Source: Flagellimonas myxillae (GTDB lineage Bacteria > Bacteroidota > Bacteroidia > Flavobacteriales > Flavobacteriaceae). From it: 64,000 nucleotides of DNA. Location: the NCBI RefSeq assembly GCF_023502235.1, contig NZ_JAMFLY010000002.1, positions 62,001 through 126,000 on the forward strand. The letters run 5' to 3'. This document shows, in pieces, positions 42,434 to 52,216 of this stretch. Every line of letters starts with the position of its first letter. The stretch's first letter is position 1. Under the pieces are notes generated by a model. The model was not told the origin of the DNA and made no database searches. It was given only the letters and a program-made list of their open reading frames with translations. Made by a program: the position numbers and the translations under genes.

Positions 42434-44083
42434 ATGAATCACAGCTATTTCAGACTTTCCTTCGCTTTGGCTTCTGCTTCCCTTTTTCTAATGGGGTGTG
42501 GCTCTACCACCTTGGTCTCAACTCCAGTTGAAAATATCGACGCCATCCCATTAAAAGTGTCAGACCTAACAGAGTATCAGAAAAAAACCTGGGGTCATGC
42601 AGACCTTGTTACCGATACTATCCCTGGCATGAGCGTGGACAAGGCCTACAAGGAAATCATCAAGAACAAACATGGAAAAACTGTGGTCGTGGCCGTAGTG
42701 GATTCAGGTATTGATATAGACCATGAGGATTTGGATGGGGTGCTTTGGACCAATAAGGGCGAACGTCCGAACAACGGTCGCGACGACGACGGAAATGGGT
42801 ATATCGATGATATTCATGGCTACAACTTTTTGGGCGAGGCTTACAACGAGCAGTTGGAATATGTGCGCATGCTACGTTTGGGTGTCGGTGATGCCTCCGC
42901 TAGGGCCAAAGCTCGATTAAAGTTGGATGAAGCCTATCCAAAAGCCCTGCAAAACAAACAACAATACGAGCAAATTTACCAAGTGGTAAAAACTGCTGAT
43001 GCCGCGGTTAAAAAAGAACTCGGAAAAGACAATTATACTAAAAAGGACCTGCTGTCCATTGAGCCCAAATCGGAGGAAATGAAGCAGAACATTGCCGTTA
43101 TTTCCCAAATGTATTCTTACGGGGAGAGCATTTCAAGTGTATTGGAGGAGCTTAACGAGGGCATTACCTACTTTACGGATCAGGTCAACTACAACCTCAA
43201 CAAGGATTTTGATGGTAGACAGCCCCTCGGTGATAATCCTTACGATTTTAACGACAAAACATACGGCAATGGCAACCCTAAAAACAGGGTGGACACGGAA
43301 AGCCACGGCACCCATGTTGCCGGAATTATCGCAGCAGAGCGCAATAACGGCAAAGGAGTCAACGGTGTTGCCAAAAATGTAAAAATCATGAGCTTGCGGG
43401 CGGTGCCCAATGGCGACGAGTACGATAAGGATATCGCCTTGGCCATCAGGTATGCCGTGGATAACGGGGCCAAGATCATCAACTGTAGTTTTGGGAAGTC
43501 GTTTTCTCCCAATGCCCAGTGGGTTTATGATGCCATCAGGTATGCCGCTTCCAAAGATGTTTTAATTGTACACGCTGCAGGAAACGATGGGAATGACCTG
43601 GACAATCCAGAAAACCCCAATTATCCAAATGACCACAAGTTTGGCTCCACAGAAATTGCCAACAATGTAATCACCGTTGGAGCATTGACCAGCAGTTACG
43701 GGTCCGAAATGGTAGCTAACTTCTCCAATTATGGCAATCAAAATGTGGATGTTTTTGCGCCAGGTGCTGCCATTTATTCCACTTTACCCAACAATGAATA
43801 TGACTTTATGGGAGGCACCTCTATGGCCGCTCCCGCAGTGGCTGGTGTAGCCGCTTTGATACGATCCTATTACCCGCGACTGTCGGCTGTGCAGGTAAAA
43901 CAGATTATAATTGAATCTGGGTTGAGTTCCAAGGCTTCCGTAATAGTCGCCGGGGATCCTTCCAATGCTTCCACCTTCGATAAAATTTCCAAATCTGGAA
44001 AAATTGTGAACGCGTTTAATGCCCTTCTGTTGGCCGAAAGCATTTCCAAAGGAAGAGCCACACTAACGTACAATACCAAATAA
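42434..44083 (+). CDS. PatA-like subtilisin-family (S8) lipoprotein peptidase
   Basis: 549 residues from ATG 42434, which gives a proper lipobox (ASLFLMGC). Catalytic Asp in VVDSGIDIDHED, His in ESHGTHVAGII and Ser in GGTSMAAPAVAG are all present. An insertion of about 180 residues separates Asp and His (helical and Lys/Glu-rich), as usual in the Bacteroidota PatA-like group. It should be an outer-membrane-anchored, externally acting protease. It is followed by the M1 peptidase gene after 4 bp. Confidence 0.9.
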   Translation: MNHSYFRLSFALASASLFLMGCGSTTLVSTPVENIDAIPLKVSDLTEYQKKTWGHADLVTDTIPGMSVDKAYKEIIKNKHGKTVVVAVVDSGIDIDHEDLDGVLWTNKGERPNNGRDDDGNGYIDDIHGYNFLGEAYNEQLEYVRMLRLGVGDASARAKARLKLDEAYPKALQNKQQYEQIYQVVKTADAAVKKELGKDNYTKKDLLSIEPKSEEMKQNIAVISQMYSYGESISSVLEELNEGITYFTDQVNYNLNKDFDGRQPLGDNPYDFNDKTYGNGNPKNRVDTESHGTHVAGIIAAERNNGKGVNGVAKNVKIMSLRAVPNGDEYDKDIALAIRYAVDNGAKIINCSFGKSFSPNAQWVYDAIRYAASKDVLIVHAAGNDGNDLDNPENPNYPNDHKFGSTEIANNVITVGALTSSYGSEMVANFSNYGNQNVDVFAPGAAIYSTLPNNEYDFMGGTSMAAPAVAGVAALIRSYYPRLSAVQVKQIIIESGLSSKASVIVAGDPSNASTFDKISKSGKIVNAFNALLLAESISKGRATLTYNTK

Positions 44084-44087
44084 AACC

Positions 44088-45938
44088 ATGAGAAAATCCC
44101 AAGTTTTTCTGCTTTCCATATTCAGCGGATTGTTATCCCTTTCCGCACAGAACACCTCGTATTGGCAACAACATGTAGACTATACCATGGATGTTGAAAT
44201 GGACGTGAAGACCTTTCAATATGGAGGAACCCAAAAATTGATCTATACCAATAATTCTCCCGACGTTCTGAACAGGGTATATTATCATTTGTTCTTCAAT
44301 GCCTTTCAACCTGGGAGCCAAATGGATGCCCGCCTACAGAGCATTAAAGATCCCGATGGGCGGATGATGGAAAATGGAAAAAGTAGAATCGCTTCTCTCT
44401 CTGAAACCGACATGGGTTATCTGCATGTCCAGTCGTTGACTCAGGACGGTAAACCGGTAACTTTTGTGGAAGAAGGGACCATATTGGTGGTCGACTTGGC
44501 AACTCCGCTTCCTTCTGGAGGGAAAACCACTTTGGAAATGGAATTTAAGGGACAGGTACCGGCACAAATCAGAAGATCTGGGCGAAACAGCAGTGAGGGT
44601 GTAGCCCTTTCCATGAGCCAATGGTATCCCAAATTGTCCGAGTACGACTTTGAGGGTTGGCACGCCAATCCCTATATCGCCCGGGAATTTCATGGGGTTT
44701 GGGGAGATTTTGATGTGAAATTGACCCTGGACAAAGACTATGTGGTGGGGGGTACAGGATATCTTCAAAACCCACAGGAAGTCGGTCATGGTTATGAAAC
44801 ACCCGGCACCAAGGTAAAAACTAAGGGCAAAACCCTGACATGGCATTTTAAAGCACCCAATGTCCATGATTTTATGTGGGGTGCCGACCCAGAGTATATT
44901 CATGATACTTTGCAAATGGAAGATGGCCCCGCGCTTCATTTCTACTATAAGAACGACCCTGAGATTTTGGACAACTGGAAAAAATTACAGTCCAAAACAG
45001 CGGATGCAATGCGATTCTTCAACAAAAACATTGGTGAATATCCATACAAGCAATATTCCGTGGTCCAAGGTGGCGACGGAGGTATGGAATATGCCATGAG
45101 CACCTTGATTACAGGAAAGCGCTCCTTTGAAAGCCTTGTTGGGGTCATGGTCCATGAATTGGCACATTCCTGGTTTCAACATGTGTTGGCCACAAATGAA
45201 TCCAAGCATGAATGGATGGATGAAGGCTTTACCACTTTTATAAGTAGTTTGTGCATGAACGAGATTATGGAACAGGGCAAGGACAACCCCTTTGAAGGTT
45301 CCTATAAGGGCTACTACGCCTTGGTCAATTCCGGATTGGAAAAACCTCAGGCAACCCATGCGGACCGTTATGCCACTAATTTTGCCTACGGAATTGCCGC
45401 CTACAGTAAGGGCGCGATATTCTTATCGCAATTGGGCTATATTATCGGCCAGGACAAGCTCATGGAGACAGTGCGGAAATACTATGAAGACTTTAAGTTT
45501 AAGCACCCAGTTCCCAATGATGTTAAGCGCAGTGCGGAAAAAATCTCGGGCATGGAGCTCGACTGGTATTTGGTAGATTGGACGCAAACCACCAACACCA
45601 TCGACTACGGCATCAAAAGTGTTGTGGCCGAAGGCAATAAAACCAAAGTTGCCTTGGAAAGAATTGGGGACATGCCCATGCCTATTGACCTATTACTAGC
45701 CAAGAGCGATGGTACCCAAGAAACCTATTATATCCCGCTTCAAATAATGCGTGGCGAAAAGGAAAATCCGTATCCAAGTTTAAATAGGACTGTGGCCAAG
45801 GATTGGATGTGGGCGCATTCCGTTTATGAGTTGATCATTGAGGTTCCTTTGGATGAAATCCAAGCTTTGGTCATTGACCCTTCGCAACTTATGGCCGATA
45901 TAAATGGAGAAAACAATGTGTACCAACCCAAAGAATGA
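44088..45938 (+). CDS. M1-family metallopeptidase (aminopeptidase)
   Basis: 616 residues, signal peptide 1-~20 (ends SLSAQ). N-terminal beta-saddle domain, then the catalytic domain with the exopeptidase loop GGDGGMEYAM, HELAHSWFQH (HExxH) and the third ligand Glu in HEWMDEGFTTF. A helical part follows (YGIAAYSKGAIFLSQLGY). The set equals secreted M1 aminopeptidases of Flavobacteria. Together with the upstream S8 peptidase it forms a secreted protein-degradation pair. Confidence 0.92.
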   Translation: MRKSQVFLLSIFSGLLSLSAQNTSYWQQHVDYTMDVEMDVKTFQYGGTQKLIYTNNSPDVLNRVYYHLFFNAFQPGSQMDARLQSIKDPDGRMMENGKSRIASLSETDMGYLHVQSLTQDGKPVTFVEEGTILVVDLATPLPSGGKTTLEMEFKGQVPAQIRRSGRNSSEGVALSMSQWYPKLSEYDFEGWHANPYIAREFHGVWGDFDVKLTLDKDYVVGGTGYLQNPQEVGHGYETPGTKVKTKGKTLTWHFKAPNVHDFMWGADPEYIHDTLQMEDGPALHFYYKNDPEILDNWKKLQSKTADAMRFFNKNIGEYPYKQYSVVQGGDGGMEYAMSTLITGKRSFESLVGVMVHELAHSWFQHVLATNESKHEWMDEGFTTFISSLCMNEIMEQGKDNPFEGSYKGYYALVNSGLEKPQATHADRYATNFAYGIAAYSKGAIFLSQLGYIIGQDKLMETVRKYYEDFKFKHPVPNDVKRSAEKISGMELDWYLVDWTQTTNTIDYGIKSVVAEGNKTKVALERIGDMPMPIDLLLAKSDGTQETYYIPLQIMRGEKENPYPSLNRTVAKDWMWAHSVYELIIEVPLDEIQALVIDPSQLMADINGENNVYQPKE

Positions 45939-45991
45939 AGCCTGATTTCTATCTTTAGGTGAACCAATGCCCGCTGGGCCGTAGAATTCCC

Positions 45992-46378
45992 ATGAAAGCT
46001 TCACTTGGCAAAAACGAAAAGCTCAAGAGCAAAAAGCTGTTTGAGCAACTTTTTGTGGAGGGAAAAAGCATTAGCGCTTTTCCCGTAAAACTGCTGTATT
46101 CCGAATGTGAATTCGAGGATGTTCTTTTTAAAGTTGGGGTGGTCGCCCCCAAGAAAAAATTCAGAAGTGCGGTAAAACGAAATAGGATCAAACGCCTGCT
46201 TCGAGAATCGTACAGGCTTAATAAGCAGCTCCTTTTTAACAATGTGGAGGGAAACTTTGCGTTTCTATTTTTATACCTTGGGAACAAGATGCCCAAGGCA
46301 AAAGAAGTGGACAAGGCTGTGGTTCAGCTATTGGAAACCTTTCTAAAAAAAGAGTCCCATGAAAAAATCGATCAATAA
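45992..46378 (+). CDS. rnpA: ribonuclease P protein component
   Basis: 128 residues from ATG 45992 (MKASLGKNEKLKSKKLFEQL); the GTG 45959 start would add eleven residues without similarity. The RNR motif region is VVAPKKKFRSAVKRNRIKRL and the N-terminal F-rich substrate cleft is LFEQLFVEGKSISAFP. It assists RNase P RNA in cutting tRNA 5' leaders. It overlaps the S41 peptidase gene by 20 bp. rpmH is not adjacent, as is common in this phylum. Confidence 0.93.
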   Translation: MKASLGKNEKLKSKKLFEQLFVEGKSISAFPVKLLYSECEFEDVLFKVGVVAPKKKFRSAVKRNRIKRLLRESYRLNKQLLFNNVEGNFAFLFLYLGNKMPKAKEVDKAVVQLLETFLKKESHEKIDQ

Positions 46379-47984
46379 AAGAATTTGGGTTCCCGTTTTG
46401 GCGGTCACCATCCTAGTGGCTACCTCCGGATTTAAAAGTGATTTTTTTGAGATTGCGAAGCAACTAGAAATCTTCACTACGCTCTTTAAGGAGCTCAACA
46501 TGAATTACGTGGATGAAACCAATCCTGCAGAACTCATGGACACGGCCATCAAGAACATGTTGGAGGGTTTGGACCCCTATACCCGTTTTTTGAATGAACA
46601 GGATGTTGAGGCCTTCAAAATAAATAATGCAGGGGAGTATTCCGGAATTGGAGCCCTGGTCCGTTCTTATGAAAGCAAATTGCTGATTGTTGAACCCTAC
46701 AAGGGTTATCCCGCAGACAAGGCTGGGTTAAAAGCCGGAGATGAGATCATTAAAATTGGGGACATCAAGGTGGCCGACTTTGACGATAATGCCAGTGAGC
46801 TGCTCAAAGGGGCCAATAACACTTCGGTTGAAGTTACTTTTGTTAGACAGGGAGAGACCAAAACAGCCACATTGAACCGGGAAGGTGTAGAAGTGGATGC
46901 TGTTCCGTTTTACGACATGGTCGATGACAAAACCGGCTATATTGTGCTTGCACGGTTCAACAGAAAAGCATCCAGTCAAACCAAATCGGCCTTACAGGAT
47001 TTAAAGGGAAGAGGTGCCCAGCAATTGGTATTGGACCTTCGCGGCAATCCCGGTGGGCTTCTTTCAGAGGCCATCAATGTTACCAATCTTTTTGTGCCAA
47101 AAGGAGAGCTTATCGTGACCACAAAATCCAAGGTAAAAAAGTTTAACCAGGAATATAAGACCAAAAACCAGCCAGAGGATTTGGATATCCCCCTTGTGGT
47201 TCTGGTGGATGGAAGAAGCGCCTCTGCCAGTGAAATTGTGTCTGGCGGTCTGCAAGATTTGGATAGGGCCGTGGTCATGGGGGCGCGGAGTTTTGGAAAA
47301 GGACTGGTCCAGCGTCCGCTCAAACTCACCTATGGCACCCAATTAAAAGTGACCATCTCCAGATATTACACCCCTTCGGGCCGATGCATTCAATCTTTGG
47401 ATTATTGGAATCGGGATGAAGATGGCAATGCCGTACGTAATACCCAATTCAAGGAATTTACAACGAGAAATGGCCGGAAAGTACAGGACGGCGGCGGCGT
47501 AATGCCCGATATCGAGATTGCTTCCATCAAATCCAATAGCCTTATCGATGCGTTGGACCAAAACAATATCATTTTCGACTTTGCCACGGACTTTTATTAC
47601 GATCATTCGTTTGGGAATGTGGATGATTTTAATTTTACCGCCGCTGATTTTAATGCCTTTAAAAAGTATGCCCAAACCCAGGATTTTTCTTTTCAAACAG
47701 AAACGGAGGAACTTTTGGAGCAAACCATGAACTCCGAGGAACATCTATTGGGTTCTGAGGTCCAAGAAAAATACAAGGATTTGCTATTGGCCGTCAACAA
47801 GGGTAAAATTTCCGCTTTGGACACCTTCCAAAAAGAAATCCAAAAAACGCTGGAGGATGAGATTGTAAAACGCTATTTCTACCGAGAGGGGCTATATCAA
47901 TACTATCTAAAGCAAGACGAAGCCATTTTGACTGCTTCCACTTTGCTGAGCGATTCGCCCAAGTACCACAGCATTCTTAACTAA
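46359..47984 (+). CDS. S41 (C-terminal processing) peptidase
   Basis: 541 residues. An N-terminal membrane anchor (~8-24; WVPVLAVTILVATSGF), a PDZ domain (~90-165; YSGIGALVRSYESKLLIVEP, GLKAGDEIIKIGDI) and the S41 core: LVLDLRGNPGGLLSEAINV, DGRSASASEIVSGGLQD with the catalytic Ser, and ARSFGKGLVQ with the catalytic Lys. The long C-terminal part is helical. It is a Tsp/Ctp-type periplasmic protease and follows rnpA with overlapping reading frames. Confidence 0.92.
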   Translation: MKKSINKRIWVPVLAVTILVATSGFKSDFFEIAKQLEIFTTLFKELNMNYVDETNPAELMDTAIKNMLEGLDPYTRFLNEQDVEAFKINNAGEYSGIGALVRSYESKLLIVEPYKGYPADKAGLKAGDEIIKIGDIKVADFDDNASELLKGANNTSVEVTFVRQGETKTATLNREGVEVDAVPFYDMVDDKTGYIVLARFNRKASSQTKSALQDLKGRGAQQLVLDLRGNPGGLLSEAINVTNLFVPKGELIVTTKSKVKKFNQEYKTKNQPEDLDIPLVVLVDGRSASASEIVSGGLQDLDRAVVMGARSFGKGLVQRPLKLTYGTQLKVTISRYYTPSGRCIQSLDYWNRDEDGNAVRNTQFKEFTTRNGRKVQDGGGVMPDIEIASIKSNSLIDALDQNNIIFDFATDFYYDHSFGNVDDFNFTAADFNAFKKYAQTQDFSFQTETEELLEQTMNSEEHLLGSEVQEKYKDLLLAVNKGKISALDTFQKEIQKTLEDEIVKRYFYREGLYQYYLKQDEAILTASTLLSDSPKYHSILN

Positions 47985-47987
47985 GTT

Positions 47988-49175
47988 ATGCGGGGCTGGC
48001 CTTGGTTCATCTTGATTTTGTTCCTAGGTTGGTCGCTCCATGGCCAGGAATTGCCTGCAATTGGAAAAGTACATGATTCCATCGTAGTTGATGGGGATCC
48101 CAACGAGACTTTTGCCCTTTATCTACCCAATTCCTTTTCCAAGAAAATACCCAGTTCCATTGTTTTTGTTTTTGATCCCGCCGCGCGGGGAGCTGTTGGG
48201 GTTCAGACATTTATACCAGCAGCCGAGAAATACGGGCATATTTTAGTGTGTTCCAACAATTCCCGAAACGCCCCATACGAGCGGAACTTCGAAATTGCCA
48301 ATCGTCTCTTCAACCACATTTTTGCACATTTCAATATTGACGAAGACTCCATTTACGCGACTGGTTTTTCCGGTGGGGCACGATTAGCCACAGCAATCGC
48401 TTCCCTTACCGATAAGTTTGCCGGGGTTATTGGTTGTGGTGCCGGTTTTTCAGGGATACGGGAATATATGCCAGGAGCACAGCGGTATGCATACGTGGGC
48501 CTATGTGGGGATAGAGACATGAACTACAAGGAAATGTTGGAAAATAAAGGCTACCTCAACCTAATCCAGTTCAACGGCACCCTAGTCACCTACGATGGGG
48601 AACACCGATGGCCACCAGAAACTCAAATTTTAAGGGCATTCGACTGGCTTCAGCTTCAAAAATTGAAAAAGGAACGGCCTGTACCCATGGCCCAAATTCA
48701 ACGAGCATATCAAAGAGATTCTGAGCTGCTGATGCAATTCAGAGAGGAAGGCAGCCTACTATTTGAGGCGGAACAACACGAGCGGATGGTCAAGGACTAT
48801 GCGGGAATCTTGGAGGTGGACAGCTTAAAAGTCCAATATGCGGCCTTATTAAATTCCAAAGTATTGAAACAACAATTGGAGGCGGTAGAGACGGCTTTGG
48901 AAAAAGAAAGGGAATGGGTGGGCAAACTGGACACCCAATTGCAAAGGGATTTGATGATTCCGGATAAAACAAATTGGAATTGGTGGAAGAAAGAGCTTGG
49001 GAAATTGGAAAAGCTAAAAGACAAAGGGGGGCAAGAAATGCAGAAAATGGTGTTTCGTATTCGATTCGATTTGTTTGTACGGGCCTATTCCCGCAAAAAT
49101 GAGCTTCTCCATCAACAATCCACTGCACAATCCAAATGGATCGACACCCTTCTGGAACTGCTCAATCCTAAGTAA
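47988..49175 (+). CDS. secreted alpha/beta-hydrolase-like protein
   Basis: 395 residues with a signal peptide (ends SLHGQE). The first ~230 residues show an esterase/depolymerase-like alpha/beta hydrolase: SSIVFVFDPAARGAVGV, the nucleophile elbow TGFSGGARLA (GxSxG), a later Asp in LCGDRDMNYK and His in DGEHRWPPE, so the Ser-Asp-His triad is plausible. The last ~160 residues are a coiled-coil helical extension (LLNSKVLKQQLEAVETALEK). Substrate unknown. It starts 3 bp after the S41 stop. Confidence 0.75.
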   Translation: MRGWPWFILILFLGWSLHGQELPAIGKVHDSIVVDGDPNETFALYLPNSFSKKIPSSIVFVFDPAARGAVGVQTFIPAAEKYGHILVCSNNSRNAPYERNFEIANRLFNHIFAHFNIDEDSIYATGFSGGARLATAIASLTDKFAGVIGCGAGFSGIREYMPGAQRYAYVGLCGDRDMNYKEMLENKGYLNLIQFNGTLVTYDGEHRWPPETQILRAFDWLQLQKLKKERPVPMAQIQRAYQRDSELLMQFREEGSLLFEAEQHERMVKDYAGILEVDSLKVQYAALLNSKVLKQQLEAVETALEKEREWVGKLDTQLQRDLMIPDKTNWNWWKKELGKLEKLKDKGGQEMQKMVFRIRFDLFVRAYSRKNELLHQQSTAQSKWIDTLLELLNPK

Positions 49176-49214
49176 TTGGCATGGTTTTGGATTTTGATGC
49201 TGAAACCTGATGCC

Positions 49215-49550
49215 ATGAAAACCATCTTCCTTTCCATCTGTCTGCTTTTTTGTATTTCCTCCGTCAGCGCCCAAAAAATATTCGCTGTGGACCGGGATTA
49301 CAAGGCTGATGTAAAGGTCTTTGTGGCTGACAGGGATTATAAAGCCGATCTATTGGTCCATAAAGTAAGTGCCGATAACAAGGCCAATGGAAATGAAGGC
49401 CGTTGGTTCTTCACTGAAAGGGATTATCAAGCAGATACAAAGGTCTTCTTCACCGATAGGGATTATCAGGCCGATTTGATCATTTTCTTCGTTGATGTGG
49501 AATATAAGGCACAGTGGAGAAAAAAATCCAAAATTTACTTAATGCAGTAG
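49215..49550 (+). CDS. DUF6150 family secreted protein
   Basis: 111 residues from ATG 49215 with a signal peptide (SVSAQ). The mature protein is made of short repeats: DRDYKADVKVF, DRDYKADLLVH, ERDYQADTKVF and DRDYQADLIIF, each about 15 residues apart, with a degenerate unit (VDVEYKAQW) at the end. This repeat and size match DUF6150. Probably an extracytoplasmic beta-structured repeat protein; function unknown. The open frame begins 39 bp earlier but lacks a signal there. Confidence 0.85.
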   Translation: MKTIFLSICLLFCISSVSAQKIFAVDRDYKADVKVFVADRDYKADLLVHKVSADNKANGNEGRWFFTERDYQADTKVFFTDRDYQADLIIFFVDVEYKAQWRKKSKIYLMQ

Positions 49551-49707
49551 CCATTCTTTGATCTCACTTATACGCAATCAAGTGAGCCAAATTGTTAGCA
49601 ATTGGAAACGAGCTTAATTGATGCTTTTCCCTACATTCATAAAACCATTGGACCCAACTATCAAATAATTGCACCAACACTGCGGCTATTTTGTTATATT
49701 TCTGGGT

Positions 49708-50667
49708 ATGGAAAAAATCCGCCGCGAGGAAATCCGAATCATTGCCAAAAACAGCAACTGGTCCGCATCTTCAATTTCCCAGACATTGCAGGAGAAAGTT
49801 TATAGCAAGTCGGAGGACTGGCTAAAATTTTTGAAAGTCTTCTTTTTGGGCCTCGGAGTAACCTTCACCGTTGCCGGAATCATCTTTTTCTTTTCCTATA
49901 ATTGGGATGCCCTTCACAAGTTTGTCAAACTTGGCTTGATCGGCGCTCTTTTTGTGGCTACGACATTGACCGCAGTATTGATAGCGTTAAATCCTTTGGT
50001 TAAAAAGGCCTTACTTACGGCAAGCGCCATATTAGTCGGGGTTTTCTTGGCCGTGTTTGGCCAGGTCTACCAGACCGGTGCCAATGCTTATGACCTGTTC
50101 CTCAATTGGACATTGTTGGTGGCCCTTTGGGTGGTCGTGATAAATTTCGCCCCACTCTGGACGGTTTTTGTAACCCTTATAAACATTACGATCATACTAT
50201 ATTCGGAGCAAGTGGCACATGGGTGGTCGGATGTGTTTCTGCACACCTTGCTGTTTTGGGTCAATAGCTTGATTTTGATACTATTTATTTTGGGTCCTGT
50301 ATGGATAAAAAAGGCAGGAGCTCCATCTTGGTTTACACATTTAATTGCTTTGGCCGCCGTTATTTATGCCACCATGGGCACCTGTGTCGGTATTTTTGAT
50401 ACCCCTGAGACATCGTTCTACCTGCTAATGTTTACGGGTACTATGCTCTATGCCGCTGGGGCTTGGTATGGGTTACAGGCCCAAAGTGCCTTTTACCTTT
50501 CCATCATTGGATTTAGTTTGATCATTATCTGTTCGGCGTTTCTCATCAAATTGTCCGAAGATGCGGGAATGTTTCTTTTCCTTAGCCTATTTATCATTGC
50601 GAGCGTTACCGCTTTAATTATGATGCTCATAAAACTTCATAAAAAATGGAACCAGCAAACCGGATAA
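49708..50667 (+). CDS. DUF2157 membrane protein
   Basis: 319 residues from ATG 49708. Cytoplasmic DUF2157 lead (MEKIRREEIRIIAKNSNWSA...DWLKFLKVFFLGLG) then about eight to nine helices (FTVAGIIFFFSYNWDALHKF with the conserved NWxxL/K). DUF2157, DUF4401 and GDYXXLXY proteins are nearly always encoded together; the set is predicted to form an inner-membrane complex of unknown function. The gene overlaps the next by 22 bp. Confidence 0.88.
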   Translation: MEKIRREEIRIIAKNSNWSASSISQTLQEKVYSKSEDWLKFLKVFFLGLGVTFTVAGIIFFFSYNWDALHKFVKLGLIGALFVATTLTAVLIALNPLVKKALLTASAILVGVFLAVFGQVYQTGANAYDLFLNWTLLVALWVVVINFAPLWTVFVTLINITIILYSEQVAHGWSDVFLHTLLFWVNSLILILFILGPVWIKKAGAPSWFTHLIALAAVIYATMGTCVGIFDTPETSFYLLMFTGTMLYAAGAWYGLQAQSAFYLSIIGFSLIIICSAFLIKLSEDAGMFLFLSLFIIASVTALIMMLIKLHKKWNQQTG

Positions 50668-51704
50668 AATCGTTGCTAAATAGCATCCCAACGGAAGGAG
50701 AGCTTCAGTGCGACGATAGCGCCATTCTCCAGGAACTGCAACAAAGTGGTGCAGAGGACTCCAGTTTGGCCATTAAGGTGCTTTCCATTTTTGGAGGATT
50801 TCTGGCTTCCTTGGCCTTTTTGGGTTTTCTGTTCATGTTTGGAATCTACGATTCGGAAGTGGGAATGATAATCTTGGGCCTATTGTTTATCGTAGGTGCG
50901 TTGGTTCTTAATAAAGTTTTCAATCGGCTTATCATCGATACCTTCAGCATCTCCATTTACCTTATTGGATTTGCCATGTTCATAATTGCGCTTTTTAATA
51001 TGGATATAGATGATGATGTGGTAACGCTTTTGGTATTGGTCATGGCCTTTTGTAGTCTATTTGTGGTACAGTCCTACATTATGTCCTTCCTTTCCATTGT
51101 TGCCGTTGGAGGCTGTTTGATGACGTTGATTATTTCCAACGATCAATACGGCTTGATCCATCTATACCTGTTGGGCTATACGCTGCTACTCGTAGTTTGC
51201 TTCCTGAATGAGGCAAAATTCTACGCTGCAGGAGGCAAATTGTCCAAGCTATATGGTCCATTACGGATTGGTTTGGTTTTCTCCTTCATCTTGGGGTTGA
51301 TCACCTTGGGAAAGCGAGGCGTGTTCCCTCTTGACCAAAACTATATCTGGCTGGCTTCCATTGCAATAATCATAGCCATTTTATACTTGGTTTGGGACCT
51401 CATCAAAGTGATTGGGGTCCATGCGGAAAGAACAAAAATGTTCATTTATATTTTGAGCATCGCCGTATTATTGCCCACTATTTTGGCCCCAGCTATTTGC
51501 GGTGCCATTTTAATTATACTTCTATGCTTCAGGGTAAATTATAAAACAGGTTTGGCAATCGGGATTATTGCCCTGGCCTATTTTGTGTCACAGTATTATT
51601 ACGACTTGAACCTGACCCTTTTAATAAAGTCCATTATCCTGTTTGCTTCCGGAGTGGTTTTCCTGTTGTTCTACTTGTTTACCCTTAAAATGACAAAGAA
51701 ATGA
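50646..51704 (+). CDS. DUF4401 membrane protein
   Basis: 352 residues; cytoplasmic start (~1-40) with LQQSGAEDSSLAIKVLSIFG, then about ten to eleven helices up to LLFYLFTLKMTKK. This is the DUF4401 companion of the DUF2157 protein. It overlaps the upstream gene by 22 bp and the downstream gene by 4 bp. Confidence 0.88.
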   Translation: MEPANRIKSLLNSIPTEGELQCDDSAILQELQQSGAEDSSLAIKVLSIFGGFLASLAFLGFLFMFGIYDSEVGMIILGLLFIVGALVLNKVFNRLIIDTFSISIYLIGFAMFIIALFNMDIDDDVVTLLVLVMAFCSLFVVQSYIMSFLSIVAVGGCLMTLIISNDQYGLIHLYLLGYTLLLVVCFLNEAKFYAAGGKLSKLYGPLRIGLVFSFILGLITLGKRGVFPLDQNYIWLASIAIIIAILYLVWDLIKVIGVHAERTKMFIYILSIAVLLPTILAPAICGAILIILLCFRVNYKTGLAIGIIALAYFVSQYYYDLNLTLLIKSIILFASGVVFLLFYLFTLKMTKK

Positions 51705-52189
51705 ATCGGATTCAGAAGGTGATCATACTCGTCAATTTGCTGATCGTTCTTGGGCTATTGGGAAATTCCGTGTTTAAAAAGGAACAATTGCTTTCGGACG
51801 GAACCATGATTTTACTGGAACTGGCCCCTGTTGACCCTCGTTCCTTGATCCAGGGTGATTATATGCGACTGCGCTATGGGATTTCGGGTGACATTGACTA
51901 CGATAGTATCACCAAAACCGGTTTCTGTGTAGTTACCCTTAACGCTGATAACACGGTGGATCAATTTCGGATTCAGGAAAAGAAAAGCCCACTCGAAGCC
52001 AATGAACACCTCATCAATTACACCAAAAAGCGATGGAACGATATCAACATAGGTGCTGAGTCCTATTTCTTCCAAGAGGGCGAAGGTGAGAAATATGAAA
52101 ATGCCAAATACGGTGGTGTAAAAGTAGATGGGAATGGCAATAGTCTTTTGGTTGGCTTGTATGATGAAGACAAGAATTTGATTGAATAA
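51701..52189 (+). CDS. GDYXXLXY-domain protein
   Basis: 162 residues. An N-terminal helix (VIILVNLLIVLGLLGNSVF) anchors a periplasmic domain that has the signature QGDYMRLRYGI (GDYXXLXY) near residue 51 and later KYGGVKVDGNGNSLLVGL. It belongs to the DUF2157/DUF4401/GDYXXLXY triad. Role unknown. Confidence 0.9.
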   Translation: MNRIQKVIILVNLLIVLGLLGNSVFKKEQLLSDGTMILLELAPVDPRSLIQGDYMRLRYGISGDIDYDSITKTGFCVVTLNADNTVDQFRIQEKKSPLEANEHLINYTKKRWNDINIGAESYFFQEGEGEKYENAKYGGVKVDGNGNSLLVGLYDEDKNLIE

Positions 52190-52216
52190 AGTTTCCCCTT
52201 TATAAAAATCAAGACA

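Noticed and set aside
44334..44939. 201-residue minus-strand frame
   Set aside because: Antisense to the M1 peptidase, which has a complete HExxH...E site.
45959..45991. upstream GTG as the rnpA start
   Set aside because: The eleven extra residues have no similarity to the RnpA N-terminus; ATG 45992 starts at the usual place.
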